64,000 nucleotides of DNA from Neisseriaceae bacterium. GTDB taxonomy: Bacteria > Pseudomonadota > Gammaproteobacteria > Burkholderiales > Chromobacteriaceae. Made by a program: the position numbers and the translations under genes. The stretch is from positions 1 to 64,000 of the forward strand of contig JAIYAC010000007.1 of the NCBI GenBank assembly GCA_027489245.1. The letters run 5' to 3'. Within the stretch, counting starts at the first letter, position 1, and each line of letters opens with the position of its first letter. This document shows positions 43,434-52,361 of this stretch, one piece after another. The notes below the pieces were generated by a model. That model searched no databases and was not told the origin of the DNA. It saw only the letters and a program-made list of their open reading frames with translations.

Positions 43434-44255
43434 ATGGCCACCTACGCGATTGGCGATTTGCAGGGCTGCTTTACGCCCTTTATGGCGCTGCTGCGCCAGA
43501 TAGATTTCAACCCCGGCCGTGACACGCTGTGGCTCACCGGCGACCTGGTGAACCGGGGCCCCGAGTCGCTGCAGGTACTGCGCTGGGTCTTCGACAAGCA
43601 AGACTGCGTGCAAACGGTGCTGGGCAACCACGACCTGCACCTGCTGGCGGTGTCTGAAGGCTACGGCAAGGTGCACGCCGACGACACCATCCAGCCCATT
43701 CTGGACGCCGCCGAAAGCAAAGTGCTGCTGGACTGGCTGCGCTGCCAGCCATTGATGATCTATGAGCAGGGCTACGCCATGGTGCACGCCGGCCTGCTGC
43801 CGGAGTGGAGCATCAAAAAGGCGCTGCGCCTGGCCGAGGAGGTGGAGGACGAGCTGTCCGGCAAGCACCACCGCCAGTTCCTGGGCAAGCTGTACGGCAA
43901 CAAGCCGCTGCGCTGGCAGGACGACCTGAAAGGCATGGACCGCCTGCGGCTGATTGTGAACGCCATGACGCGCATGCGCTTCATCACCCAGGATGGCGAG
44001 CTGGACTTGTCGTACAAGGGCGAGCTGGATGGCGCGCCACCGCACCTGCTGCCGTGGTTCGAGGCGGCTACGCGCCGTAGTGTGGATACGCCGATTATCT
44101 GCGGCCACTGGTCGGCGCTGGGCCTGCACCTGGAAGACGACGTGCTGGCTATCGACAGCGGCTGCCTGTGGGGCGGCAGCCTCACCGCGGTGCGGCTGGA
44201 AGACCGCGCGGTGTTTTCGCTGCCGTGCCAGGCCTACCGCGAGATCAGCCGCTAA
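43434..44255 (+). CDS. apaH: Symmetrical diadenosine tetraphosphatase
   Basis: A 273-residue metallophosphatase that splits Ap4A into two ADP. Metal-site motifs are IGDLQGC (residues 6-12), TGDLVNRGP (about 36-44), LGNHDLH (about 61-67) and the C-terminal ICGHWSALG and DSGCLWGG. The start at 43434 follows AGGAAAAA. In many genomes it is next to ksgA; here it is alone between rep and dctA. An inverted pair of uptake-like repeats begins at the last base of the stop codon. Confidence 0.95.
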   Translation: MATYAIGDLQGCFTPFMALLRQIDFNPGRDTLWLTGDLVNRGPESLQVLRWVFDKQDCVQTVLGNHDLHLLAVSEGYGKVHADDTIQPILDAAESKVLLDWLRCQPLMIYEQGYAMVHAGLLPEWSIKKALRLAEEVEDELSGKHHRQFLGKLYGNKPLRWQDDLKGMDRLRLIVNAMTRMRFITQDGELDLSYKGELDGAPPHLLPWFEAATRRSVDTPIICGHWSALGLHLEDDVLAIDSGCLWGGSLTAVRLEDRAVFSLPCQAYREISR

Positions 44256-44285
44256 GGTTGGCCGCAGGTCGGCTGCGGCCAACCT
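44255..44285. repeat. Perfect inverted pair of uptake-like repeats just after apaH stop
   Basis: AGGTTGGCCGCA (44255-44266) and TGCGGCCAACCT (44274-44285) with a 7-base loop; one more A/T pair extends the stem to 13. It sits directly at the stop codon, ahead of a conventional terminator. This placement is the classic arrangement of paired DNA uptake sequences in Neisseria. Confidence 0.85.
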
Positions 44286-44309
44286 TTGGCGCAGCACAAG
44301 ACGCAAAAA

Positions 44310-44337
44310 AGCCCCGGTGTCTGCGCCGGGGCTTTTT
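44310..44337. terminator. Bidirectional terminator between apaH and dctA
   Basis: AGCCCCGG/CCGGGGCT stem, A6 before and T5 after, between the convergent ends at 44255 and 44356. Confidence 0.88.
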
Positions 44338-44355
44338 GCTGACAGTACGCTGCGC

Positions 44356-45681
44356 TTAGCTCAGCTCTTTGGACACTTCGCGTGCCAGGTGCGGGGCGTC
44401 TACCGGGGCGCCGTGGTTGATTGGCGTCGGGTTGGCCAGCTCGCGGGCCATCTGTTCGGTGTCCAGCGAGTTTTCCCACTTCGCTACCACCACGGTGGCG
44501 ACGGCGTTACCGATCAGGTTGGTGATGGCGCGGGCTTCGGACATGAAGCGGTCGATACCCAGAATCAGCGCCAGGCCAGCTACCGGAATCTCCGGTACCA
44601 CGGCCAGGGTGGCGGCCAGGGTGATAAAGCCGGAACCGGTCACGCCAGCGGCACCTTTGGAGGTGAGCAGCAGCACGCCCAGAATGGTCAGCTCTTGGGT
44701 CAGCGTCAGGTCGATATTGCAGGCCTGGGCGATAAAGATGGCGGCCATGGTCAGGTAGATCGAGGTGCCGTCCAGGTTAAACGAGTAACCGGTCGGTACC
44801 ACCAGGCCCACGACCGGCTTGGCGCAGCCCAGTTGTTCCAGTTTTACCATCAGGCGCGGCAGGGCCGATTCGGACGACGACGTACCCAGTACGATCATCA
44901 GCTCTTCTTTGATGTACTTGATCAGCTTCCACACGCTAAAGCCGTAGAAGCGGGCGATGCTGCCCAGTACCAGGCCCACGAACAGCACGCAGGTCAGGTA
45001 GAAAGTACCCATCAGCGAGGCCAGCTGCACCAGGCTGCTGACACCGTATTTGCCGATGGTGAATGCCATGGCACCAAAGGCACCGATCGGGGCCAGCTTC
45101 ATGATGAAGCCGATCATGGCAAACAGCACGTGCGACACTTTTTCAAAGAAGCCCAGCACCGGTTTGCCTTGCTCGCCCATCATCGACAGGCCGGCACCAA
45201 ACAGTACCGAGAACAGCAGCACCTGCAGGATTTCGCCCTCGGCAAAGGCGCCGACGGCACTTTGCGGGATGATGTGCAGGATAAAGTCTACCGTGCTCTG
45301 GCCGGCGGCTTTTTCGGTGTATTTGGCGATAGCGCCGGTATCCAGCGTGGTCGGGTCCACGTTCATGCCGCTACCGGGTTGTACGAAGTTCACCACCAGC
45401 AGGCCGATGGCCAGCGCCAGGGTGGTCACTACTTCAAAGTACAGCAAGGCTTTGCCGCCCACGCGGCCAACCTTTTTCATGTCTTCCATGCCGGCAATGC
45501 CGACCACGATGGTGCAGAAGATGATCGGGGCGATCATCATTTTCACCAGTTTGATGAAGCCATCGCCCAGCGGCTTCAGTTTGGCGCCCAGCTCGGGCAT
45601 GAAATGGCCCAGCATCACGCCCAGAACAATGGCGACAATTACCTGGAAATACAGGGTTTTGTAAAACGGCTTACCCGACAT
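44356..45681 (-). CDS. dctA: C4-dicarboxylate:cation symporter DctA
   Basis: A 441-residue DAACS-family transporter taking up succinate, fumarate and malate. Membrane helices span the protein. The substrate-site motifs are [30 protein letters not shown] and [21 protein letters not shown]. The start at 45681 follows GAGAGGT. A long imperfect palindrome upstream (45768-45800) is a candidate regulatory site. No dctBD kinase-regulator genes are present in the window. Confidence 0.93.
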   Translation of the reverse strand: MSGKPFYKTLYFQVIVAIVLGVMLGHFMPELGAKLKPLGDGFIKLVKMMIAPIIFCTIVVGIAGMEDMKKVGRVGGKALLYFEVVTTLALAIGLLVVNFVQPGSGMNVDPTTLDTGAIAKYTEKAAGQSTVDFILHIIPQSAVGAFAEGEILQVLLFSVLFGAGLSMMGEQGKPVLGFFEKVSHVLFAMIGFIMKLAPIGAFGAMAFTIGKYGVSSLVQLASLMGTFYLTCVLFVGLVLGSIARFYGFSVWKLIKYIKEELMIVLGTSSSESALPRLMVKLEQLGCAKPVVGLVVPTGYSFNLDGTSIYLTMAAIFIAQACNIDLTLTQELTILGVLLLTSKGAAGVTGSGFITLAATLAVVPEIPVAGLALILGIDRFMSEARAITNLIGNAVATVVVAKWENSLDTEQMARELANPTPINHGAPVDAPHLAREVSKELS

Positions 45682-45767
45682 ATCGACCTCTCGTGTGTTA
45701 TGGCGGCGCTGCAGGCAGCACCGGCTATCTCTCGGGTCGATCATGCACTGGCCAAGCGGCGGGCTGA

Positions 45768-45800
45768 ATTGGGTATTTCCGCATTGCGGAAAACCCCAAT
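45768..45800. promoter_or_regulatory. 33-base near-palindrome upstream of dctA
   Basis: ATTGGGTATTTCCGCA and TGCGGAAAACCCCAAT, 14 of 16 pairs matching around a single central base, 87-119 bases before the dctA start. It could be an activator site for dctA. A sigma-54 type -24/-12 promoter was looked for and not found. Confidence 0.45.
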
Positions 45801-45848
45801 AGCGCCGCCCGGCGGGGTGCCAGGTTTGCGCTGGCGGGAGAGGGATGA

Positions 45849-45879
45849 CCCACCCTGTTTAGGGGGCGAACAGGGTGGG
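45849..45879 (-). terminator. Hairpin after the acyltransferase gene
   Basis: CCCACCCTGTT/AACAGGGTGGG, an 11-bp stem with a 9-base loop, 20 bases past the stop at 45900. No clear U-tract follows on the minus strand. Confidence 0.5.
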
Positions 45880-45899
45880 GCTTGTCAGCAGCCTGAGGC

Positions 45900-46667
45900 T
45901 TACTCTGGCAGGCCGAGTGCGCCGGCGATGCGCTGGCGGGAGGTTTCGGATAGCGCAAAGCGGGTTTGCTCTGCGGTCGTGCCCTGCGGGATGGCCTCGG
46001 CATAGTGCAGCTCGACCACCATGGCGCGGGTACGCAGAATCTGGCGCAGGCTTTGCCAGAAGGTGGTATCGCCAGCGTAGGCGGCGGCATCGCAAAACTG
46101 CCCGCCTGGCGTGGTAAAGCGTATGGCCACCGGCTGCACGGTGGCGCCGGCCAGGCGGGCTGCCTCGAACAGGGACGCCTTGAACGGCAACATGCCGCGC
46201 CCGTCCGAGGTGGTGGCTTCGGGAAACACCGCCATGCAGCCGCCGTCCTGCAGCGCTTGCGCCAGCTGCTGGTTGACGCGGCTGGCGTCGCGGCGGTTGG
46301 CGCGGTCGATAAACAGCGTACCGGCGTTTTTAACCAGAAAGCCGGCTACCGGCCAGTCGCGCAGCTCTTTTTTGGCGACAAAGCGCGAGACCGTCACGCT
46401 GTTCAGCGCAAAGATATCCAGCCACGACACATGGTTGGCCACCACCAGGGTGTGGGCCGGGTAGACGCCAGGCGGCGTGCCGCTGACTTTGACCTTGATG
46501 GCGAGGATGTGTAGCAGCTGGCGTGACCAGCGCTGGGTAATTACCGCACGGGCAGGTTGCGATAACCTGGGGTAACGGGTGCCCACGGCAACGACGCCGC
46601 GAAACACATGCAGGGCCAGGCGCGCCAGGCGGAGCGCGCGAACGGGTAGGGCGGTAGGGGCGTGCAC
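45900..46667 (-). CDS. 1-acyl-sn-glycerol-3-phosphate acyltransferase (PlsC family)
   Basis: About 255 residues. The acyltransferase motifs are NHVSWLD (HxxxxD), the FIDRANRRD segment and FPEATTSDGRGMLPFK. An N-terminal hydrophobic segment (ALRLARLALHVFRGVVAVG) would anchor it to the inner membrane. It makes phosphatidic acid or acylates an ornithine- or lyso-lipid. I chose the GTG at 46667, 14 bases after the fpg stop; the frame also extends to a TTG at 46742, overlapping fpg. The start is uncertain. Confidence 0.85.
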   Translation of the reverse strand: MHAPTALPVRALRLARLALHVFRGVVAVGTRYPRLSQPARAVITQRWSRQLLHILAIKVKVSGTPPGVYPAHTLVVANHVSWLDIFALNSVTVSRFVAKKELRDWPVAGFLVKNAGTLFIDRANRRDASRVNQQLAQALQDGGCMAVFPEATTSDGRGMLPFKASLFEAARLAGATVQPVAIRFTTPGGQFCDAAAYAGDTTFWQSLRQILRTRAMVVELHYAEAIPQGTTAEQTRFALSETSRQRIAGALGLPE

Positions 46668-46680
46668 GTATGGATCCGTG

Positions 46681-47496
46681 TCAGAGGGGTTGGCAATGCG
46701 GGCAGAAGCAGCTGCTGCGCTGCCCTTGGCGTAGCTCGCCAATCAGCGAGCCGCAATCATGACACGTCAGGCCGGCTCTGCCATAGACCTTGTAGCTTTG
46801 CTGAAAGTAGCCCGGCTTGCCCTTGGCATCCATGAAGTCGCGCAGGCTGCTGCCGCCAGCGTCGATGGCGCGCGCCAGCACCAGCTTGATCTGCGTGGCC
46901 AGGCGCTGGCATTCGTCGCGGCTCAGGCTGTTGGCCGCACGCGCCGGGTGCAGGCCGGCGTAGAACAGCGACTCGTTGGCGTAGATATTGCCCACGCCCA
47001 CTACTACGTGGTTGTCCATGATCACCAGCTTGATGGCGCTGGCCTTGCGGCGGGTAGCCTCGTACAGTACCGCGCCGTCAAACGCATCCGATAACGGCTC
47101 CGGCCCCAGGCTGGCCAGCAGCGGGTGCGCCTCTGCCGGCCCCTGCTGCCACAGCATGGCGCCAAAGCGGCGCGGGTCGCGGTAGCGCAGAACTGTTTGC
47201 CCCAGCTCGATGTCTACATGATCGTGCTTTTCCGGCGCGGTGCCGGGTGGCACAAAACGCAGGCTGCCGGACATGCCCAGGTGCACGATCAGCGTGCCGT
47301 GGTCAAAGTCGATCAGCAGGTATTTGGCACGCCGGCTTACGCTGCGCACCGTGCGCCCGGCCAGCAGGGCGGGTAGCCCGGGCGGAATCGGCCAGCGTAG
47401 CCGTGGCTCGCGTATCACTACTGCGCGCAGCGTGGCGCCGGCTAGCTGCGGGCTGATGCCGCGACAGGTGGTTTCGACTTCTGGCAATTCGGGCAT
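46681..47496 (-). CDS. fpg: Formamidopyrimidine-DNA glycosylase (MutM)
   Basis: A 271-residue base-excision enzyme removing 8-oxoguanine. The mature N-terminus PELPEVETT has catalytic Pro2 and Glu3. Other motifs are HLGMSGSLRF, GVGNIYANESLF and a C-terminal zinc finger with CHDC and CPHC. The start at 47496 is fixed by MPELPE. One uptake-like repeat lies at 46928. It is divergent from the TPR lipoprotein gene with an 80-base gap. Confidence 0.95.
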   Translation of the reverse strand: MPELPEVETTCRGISPQLAGATLRAVVIREPRLRWPIPPGLPALLAGRTVRSVSRRAKYLLIDFDHGTLIVHLGMSGSLRFVPPGTAPEKHDHVDIELGQTVLRYRDPRRFGAMLWQQGPAEAHPLLASLGPEPLSDAFDGAVLYEATRRKASAIKLVIMDNHVVVGVGNIYANESLFYAGLHPARAANSLSRDECQRLATQIKLVLARAIDAGGSSLRDFMDAKGKPGYFQQSYKVYGRAGLTCHDCGSLIGELRQGQRSSCFCPHCQPL

Positions 47497-47576
47497 GAAT
47501 GACTGTCCTTGCGCGCTGCATGAATAAACTGGATGGCGTGGTATTCTACCTGCCTGAATCGATGTCTGGGCCCAGC

Positions 47577-49337
47577 ATGAACGCACTTCTGAGACTAGTA
47601 GCCGTACTCACGCCGCTGGCACTGGCTGCCTGCGCCTCGCACGCCCCCCTGCAAGTCGCGGCTAGTCAGCCCGCTGCCGTCGCACCTGCGGCGGAGCAGG
47701 ACGAGGAACCCAAAACCCTGGCCGACGCCGACAACCCGGCCATCCCCAAGCTGCAGCTGCAGCCGGAATGGCTGTACGGCATCATGCTGGCCGAAATATC
47801 CGCCCAGCGCGGCGGGGCCGCCCAGGCGGCTGATACCTATCTGAGCCTGGCCCGCACCACGAAAGACCCGCGTCTGGCGCGCCGGGCCTCCGAATTTGCC
47901 CTGTTTGCCGGGCAGATCAATACCGCCAGCGCCGCGCTTAGCCTGTGGCTGGCGCTGGACCCGGCCGATGAAGTGGCCCGCGAGCAGTTCTTCATTACCC
48001 TGTTGCGTAGCGGCAAGCTGGCCGAAAGCCGTGGCCTGCTGGAAAGCATGCTGGCACAGCAGCCCAAGCGCGCTGGCGCCATCTTTGTACAGCTGGCCAG
48101 GTTGGCCGCACGCCAGACCGACAAAGCCGGTACCGAACAACTGGTCAACGAGTTGGCCGCACGTTACCCCGACCTGCCCGAAGCGCGCTTTGCCCACCTG
48201 GCGGTCGCCGCCGAGGCCGGCAAGCAGGACGCGGTAGAGGCCGAGCTGGCGCGCCTGGCACAGATCGCCCCGCAGTGGGACCTGCCGGTGATGTGGCAGC
48301 TGGAGCGCCTGCGCCGCCAGAGCCCGGCCGCCGCCATTGATTTTCTCAAAGCCGAGCTGGCCCGCCGCCCGCAAGCCAGCGTCGAGCTGTGCATGAACTA
48401 CATTCGCCTGCTGGCTGGTGAAAAGCGTTACGCCGAAGCCGAGACCTACGCCCAGACCCTGCTGCCACGCTACGGCCAGCACCCCGGCGTGTTGCATCTG
48501 GCCGGTTTGCTGGCCTTCCAGAACGGCAAGCTGGAACAGGCGCGACACTATCTGGAAGCCGCGCTGACCGCCGGCTTTAACGACCCGAACGAGCTGCGCT
48601 ACGTGCTGGGCCAGCTGGCGGAAGAGCGCAAACAGCCCGCACAGGCACAAAGCTGGTACGCGCAGGTAACGTCTGGTGACAACCTGCTGCCGGCCCGCGT
48701 GCGCCTGGCGCAGCTGCAATCGGAAGCCGGGCAGTGGCAGCAGGCTATCGATAGCCTGGCCCCGCTGGCCGCCGACCCGCAAAACACGGTGCGCATCAGT
48801 CTGGCCCAGGCACGGATAGCCAAAGACGCCAAACAGCCGGCACAAGCCGTGACGCTGCTGGATGCTGCTTTGAAGCTATTGCCCGGCCAGGCCGACGTGC
48901 TGTACGAGCGCGCACTGCTGCTGGAGTCGCTGGGCAGGGTGGCGGATGCCGAGCAAGACCTGCGCACCATCCTGAAGGCTCGCCCGGACGACGCACAGGC
49001 ACTGAACGCCCTGGGCTATATCTTGGCCAATCAGGGTCGCCAGCTCAAAGAGGCGCAGGGATATATCGAACAAGCGCTGAAAGCCGAGCCGGATAACGCC
49101 ATGGTGCTTGATAGCCTGGGCTGGGTACTGTTCCGCCAAGGCCATGCCCAGCAAGCGCTGAAGCCGCTGCAGGATTCCTACGCCCGCCTGCCGGATGCCG
49201 AAGTGGCCGCCCACCTGGGCGAAGTGCTGTGGAGCCTGGGGCGCAAGGACGAAGCCCGTGCCATCTGGGAAAAAGCCCGCCAGAGCAGCCCTGACCACCC
49301 GATTCTTACCGACACCCTGAACAGATTGAAACCATGA
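47577..49337 (+). CDS. TPR-repeat lipoprotein
   Basis: A 586-residue protein with a lipoprotein signal (LALAACASH, Cys about residue 19) and at least ten helical tetratricopeptide-like units from about residue 60 to the end; the last ones (EDLRTILKARPDDAQALNALGYIL and QALKAEPDNAMVLDSLGWVLF) are clear. It overlaps lolB by four bases. The pair TPR protein-lolB-ispE is conserved in Betaproteobacteria, so a role in outer-membrane biogenesis is likely. Uptake-like repeats occur at 48099 and 48150. Internal Met at 47562 is an alternative start. Confidence 0.85.
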   Translation: MNALLRLVAVLTPLALAACASHAPLQVAASQPAAVAPAAEQDEEPKTLADADNPAIPKLQLQPEWLYGIMLAEISAQRGGAAQAADTYLSLARTTKDPRLARRASEFALFAGQINTASAALSLWLALDPADEVAREQFFITLLRSGKLAESRGLLESMLAQQPKRAGAIFVQLARLAARQTDKAGTEQLVNELAARYPDLPEARFAHLAVAAEAGKQDAVEAELARLAQIAPQWDLPVMWQLERLRRQSPAAAIDFLKAELARRPQASVELCMNYIRLLAGEKRYAEAETYAQTLLPRYGQHPGVLHLAGLLAFQNGKLEQARHYLEAALTAGFNDPNELRYVLGQLAEERKQPAQAQSWYAQVTSGDNLLPARVRLAQLQSEAGQWQQAIDSLAPLAADPQNTVRISLAQARIAKDAKQPAQAVTLLDAALKLLPGQADVLYERALLLESLGRVADAEQDLRTILKARPDDAQALNALGYILANQGRQLKEAQGYIEQALKAEPDNAMVLDSLGWVLFRQGHAQQALKPLQDSYARLPDAEVAAHLGEVLWSLGRKDEARAIWEKARQSSPDHPILTDTLNRLKP

Positions 49338-49900
49338 AGTATCAGTACGGCTGGCTCGTAGCCGGCCTTCTTTTGCTGGCCGGCTGCGCCAGCACCCCCG
49401 AAGTCAACAGCAGCATGCAAGCCCCTGCGGCCAACCTGCGGGATGAACCCTTCGAGACCAGTGGCCGCTTGGCGGTGAACTACCAGGGCAAGGGCGAAGT
49501 AGCCAGCTTCGACTGGCAGCACGCCCCCGGCGGCGACCAGCTGGATGTGAAAACCCCCATCGGCACCACGGTCGCCAGCCTCACGCGCACTGCGCAGGGG
49601 GTAACGCTGAAAGCCAATGGCCGCGAACAGTACGCTGCCGACGTGGAAACCCTCACCGAAGCCACCCTGGGTTGGCCGCTGCCGCTATCCAACCTGGCTT
49701 GGTGGGTGCGCGGTCATGCCGCCCCGGGCTGGCCTGCCAGCTATGCCGACGATGGCCGCCTGCAGCAGCAGGGCTGGCTGATCCGTAACACCCGCGACGC
49801 CGACACCCAGCTGCCCCGCAGGCTGGAGCTGGAACGCGAAGGCATGAGCATTCGCCTGGTTTTTTCCCGCTGGCAATGGCAGCCAGCACCGCAACCCTGA
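49334..49900 (+). CDS. lolB: Outer membrane lipoprotein receptor LolB
   Basis: A 188-residue lipoprotein (LLLLAGCAST, Cys about 18) with the LolB features FETSGRLAVNYQGKGEVASFDWQH, LTEATLGWPLPLSNLAWWVRG and the C-terminal LVFSRWQW. LolB accepts lipoproteins from LolA and inserts them in the outer membrane. It lies between the TPR gene (four-base overlap) and ispE (six-base gap). One uptake-like repeat lies at 49426. Confidence 0.9.
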   Translation: MKYQYGWLVAGLLLLAGCASTPEVNSSMQAPAANLRDEPFETSGRLAVNYQGKGEVASFDWQHAPGGDQLDVKTPIGTTVASLTRTAQGVTLKANGREQYAADVETLTEATLGWPLPLSNLAWWVRGHAAPGWPASYADDGRLQQQGWLIRNTRDADTQLPRRLELEREGMSIRLVFSRWQWQPAPQP

Positions 49901-49906
49901 GTCATC

Positions 49907-50761
49907 ATGCAAGCCCAGACCTTTCATACCTTTCCCGCACCGGCCAAGCTCAACCTGACGCTGCTGATTACCGGCAAGCGTAGCGACGGCTACCATCTGC
50001 TGGATACCGATTTCCGTTTTATCGATCTGTGCGACACCATCGACATTGCCGTGCGTGACGATGGCGTGATCGAGCTGCTGAACCCCATGCCCGACGTGCC
50101 GGCCGACAGCGATCTCACCGTACGTGCCGCCCGCTTGCTACAGCAGGCGAGCGGCAGCACGCTGGGGGCCACGCTGCGTGTCCACAAGCGCATCCCGATG
50201 GGTGGTGGCCTGGGTGGGGGCTCGTCCGACGCGGCCACGGTGCTGCTGGCGCTGAACCGCCTGTGGGGCTGCGGCCTGAGCCGCGAAGCATTGATGCAGC
50301 TGGGTGTACAGCTGGGGGCTGACGTGCCGGTATTCATTTTTGGCAAGAACGCCCGCGCCACCGGTATAGGCGAGCAGCTTACCGAGCTGGCGCTGCCGGA
50401 TGCCTGGTATGTGGTATGCAAACCACCGGTTCACGTGGCGACCGGGCCGGTATTCCAAGAATTTTCACAAAGGTTGTTGACAGGCAAAGCTTCGTTCTCC
50501 ATAATGCGAAGCCTGTCTGGCGCGACGCAAAAACAAAACGATTTGCAGCCAGTCGTAGCAGAAATATATCCAGCGGTAAAACAGGTTTTGAATCGTTTAA
50601 GTGAATACGGTTCGCCGCTGATGACAGGTTCAGGAGCGTGTGTGTTTCTGGAGCTGGCAAATGAAGATCAAGCAAATAAAGTATTCCACTCTTTGTCTGG
50701 TGAAATGACTGTGTATGTTGCCAAGGGGTTAAAGGCGCATCCGGTTTCAGACGGGGAATAG
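49907..50761 (+). CDS. ispE: 4-diphosphocytidyl-2-C-methyl-D-erythritol kinase
   Basis: A 284-residue GHMP kinase of the non-mevalonate isoprenoid pathway. AKLNLTLLITGKRSDGYHLLDT, the P-loop PMGGGLGGGSSDAATVLLALN and the C-terminal MTGSGACVF are present. From about base 50460 the composition changes to AT-rich and the codon choice departs from the first half, although the frame stays intact. A strong promoter-like sequence lies in that second half and points to the tRNA-Gln/prs genes. Confidence 0.93.
   Translation: MQAQTFHTFPAPAKLNLTLLITGKRSDGYHLLDTDFRFIDLCDTIDIAVRDDGVIELLNPMPDVPADSDLTVRAARLLQQASGSTLGATLRVHKRIPMGGGLGGGSSDAATVLLALNRLWGCGLSREALMQLGVQLGADVPVFIFGKNARATGIGEQLTELALPDAWYVVCKPPVHVATGPVFQEFSQRLLTGKASFSIMRSLSGATQKQNDLQPVVAEIYPAVKQVLNRLSEYGSPLMTGSGACVFLELANEDQANKVFHSLSGEMTVYVAKGLKAHPVSDGE
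50477..50505 (+). promoter_or_regulatory. Sigma-70 promoter inside ispE for tRNA-Gln/prs
   Basis: A perfect TTGACA (50477-50482), a 17-base spacer and CATAAT (50500-50505). It lies in the AT-rich part of ispE and reads towards tRNA-Gln, about 260 bases downstream. Confidence 0.6.
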
Positions 50762-50770
50762 CAAGGATAC

Positions 50771-50847
50771 TGGGGAGTCGCCAAGTTGGTTAAGGCACCG
50801 GATTTTGATTCCGGCATGCGAAGGTTCGAATCCTTCCTCCTCAGCCA
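50771..50847 (+). tRNA. tRNA-Gln (anticodon TTG), CCA encoded
   Basis: Acceptor TGGGGAG/CTCCTCA with one wobble. The anticodon arm CCGGA-TTTTGAT-TCCGG gives TTG. The T-arm contains GGTTCGAATCC. GCCA ends at 50847. The position between ispE and prs is conserved in Betaproteobacteria. Confidence 0.95.
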
Positions 50848-50873
50848 AGCTTCCAGAGTGAAGTGAGAAAAAG

Positions 50874-50904
50874 AGCGTGTAAGTATTTCTTACACGCTTT
50901 TTCT
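50874..50904 (+). terminator. Hairpin with T-run between tRNA-Gln and prs
   Basis: AGCGTGTAAG/CTTACACGCT, a 10-bp stem followed by TTTTTCTTT. It either ends the tRNA transcript or attenuates read-through into prs, whose start is 30 bases further on. Confidence 0.8.
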
Positions 50905-50933
50905 TTATCTACCGATCCTAAGGCATTCCAGTT

Positions 50934-51917
50934 ATGGCGGCATACGACAGTTTGATGGTCTTCACCGGGACAGCGAACCCGGAACTTGCACAAAACGTGG
51001 TGAAACACCTCGATATTTCCCTCGGCCGTGCCGATGTGGGCAAGTTCAGTGATGGTGAAGTGGCAGTAGAGTTGCTGGAAAACGTGCGCGGTCGCGACGT
51101 GTTCATCCTGCAGCCTACCTGTGCCCCAACCAACGATAACCTGATGGAAATCCTGACCATGGCCGACGCGCTCAAACGCGCCTCTGCCGGCCGGATTACT
51201 GCGGCGATTCCGTACTTCGGTTACGCCCGTCAGGACCGTCGCCCCCGTTCCGCCCGTGTACCGATTACCGCCAAGCTGGTGGCCAACATGCTGACCAGTG
51301 CCGGTGTAGACCGTGTACTGACCGTCGACCTGCACGCCGACCAGATCCAGGGCTTTTTCGACATGCCGGTGGACAACGTTTACGCCACCCCGGTACTGCT
51401 GAAAGACATCCGCAGCCAGCGTTTTGACGACCTGATCGTGGTGAGCCCGGACGTAGGCGGCGTAGTGCGCGCCCGTGCCGTCGCCAAGGCGCTGAATACC
51501 GACCTGGCCATCATCGACAAGCGTCGCCCGAAGGCGAACGTGGCCGAGGTGATGAACATCATCGGTGAAGTACAAGGCCGCACCTGCCTGATCGTGGATG
51601 ACATGATCGACACCGCCAATACCCTGTGCAAGGCAGCCTCCGCCCTGAAAGAGCGTGGCGCCCAGCGTGTACTGGCTTACGCTTCCCACGCCGTGTTCTC
51701 CGGGCAGGCTGTGGATCGCATCAATAATTCGGACATCGACGAAGTTGTCATCACCGATACCATTCCGCTGTCGGCCCAGGCCAAACAGTGCAGCCGCATC
51801 CGCGTGGTATCCATTGGTGGCCTGATCGCAGAAACCCTGCGTCGCATCAACAACGAAGAATCGGTGTCCTACCTCTTCAATGAGGATCTGGTTTCGTCGG
51901 GCGCCTGCCTGCCGTAA
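50934..51917 (+). CDS. prs: Ribose-phosphate pyrophosphokinase
   Basis: A 327-residue class I PRPP synthase. [58 protein letters not shown] and the PRPP-binding loop [13 protein letters not shown] are intact. It makes PRPP for nucleotide, His and Trp synthesis. GATCCTAAGG precedes the ATG. Followed by rplY. Confidence 0.96.
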   Translation: MAAYDSLMVFTGTANPELAQNVVKHLDISLGRADVGKFSDGEVAVELLENVRGRDVFILQPTCAPTNDNLMEILTMADALKRASAGRITAAIPYFGYARQDRRPRSARVPITAKLVANMLTSAGVDRVLTVDLHADQIQGFFDMPVDNVYATPVLLKDIRSQRFDDLIVVSPDVGGVVRARAVAKALNTDLAIIDKRRPKANVAEVMNIIGEVQGRTCLIVDDMIDTANTLCKAASALKERGAQRVLAYASHAVFSGQAVDRINNSDIDEVVITDTIPLSAQAKQCSRIRVVSIGGLIAETLRRINNEESVSYLFNEDLVSSGACLP

Positions 51918-51987
51918 ACGTTCAGCCCGCTGGTCGCGGTGGGCTGGAGACTTAAATGAAGCTGAAAAGCTAACTGGAGTATTTCAC

Positions 51988-52275
51988 ATGGCAATCGAAG
52001 TTATCGCTACCAAGCGCGTACAAGAAGGTACTGGTGCGAGCCGCCGCCTGCGTATCGCTGGTCAGACCCCGGCTGTGGTATACGGCGCTGGTAAAGACGC
52101 TGTATCCATCACCCTGGATCACAACACTATGTACTACGCACTGAAAAACGAAGCGTTCCACAACGAAGTACTGGAACTGGTTATCGATGGTCAGAAAGAG
52201 CAAGTAAAAATCGCTGCTTTCCAGATGCACCCGTTCAAGCAACTGGTTCTGCACATCGACTTCGCTCGCGTGTAA
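51988..52275 (+). CDS. rplY: 50S ribosomal protein L25, short form
   Basis: A 95-residue 5S rRNA-binding protein of the E. coli type, without the C-terminal CTC extension seen in most Betaproteobacteria. RLRIAGQTPAVVYGAGKD and AFQMHPFKQLVLHIDFARV fit the family. The start at 51988 follows CTGGAG. It precedes pth, as is usual. Confidence 0.92.
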   Translation: MAIEVIATKRVQEGTGASRRLRIAGQTPAVVYGAGKDAVSITLDHNTMYYALKNEAFHNEVLELVIDGQKEQVKIAAFQMHPFKQLVLHIDFARV

Positions 52276-52311
52276 TAGATTAAGCCGTGCCGCCTGGCGG
52301 TAACGGTACTG

Positions 52312-52346
52312 GGCTCGTTGCGGCTAAACCTGCAGCGGGCCTTTTT
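52312..52346 (+). terminator. Terminator between rplY and pth
   Basis: GGCTCGTTGC/GCAGCGGGCC, a 10-bp stem with G-T pairs, followed by TTTTT. Confidence 0.75.
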
Positions 52347-52361
52347 CATGGAATACAGGAA

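Noticed and set aside
45682-45767. Sigma-54 promoter for dctA
   Set aside because: No GG-N10-GC pair with a good TGGCAC/TTGC match was found between the palindrome and the start codon.
43993-46005. Long open frame of 670 codons on the plus strand
   Set aside because: It lies opposite dctA, which has full family motifs; the product is a low-complexity His/Gln/Val-rich text typical of antisense frames in GC-rich DNA.
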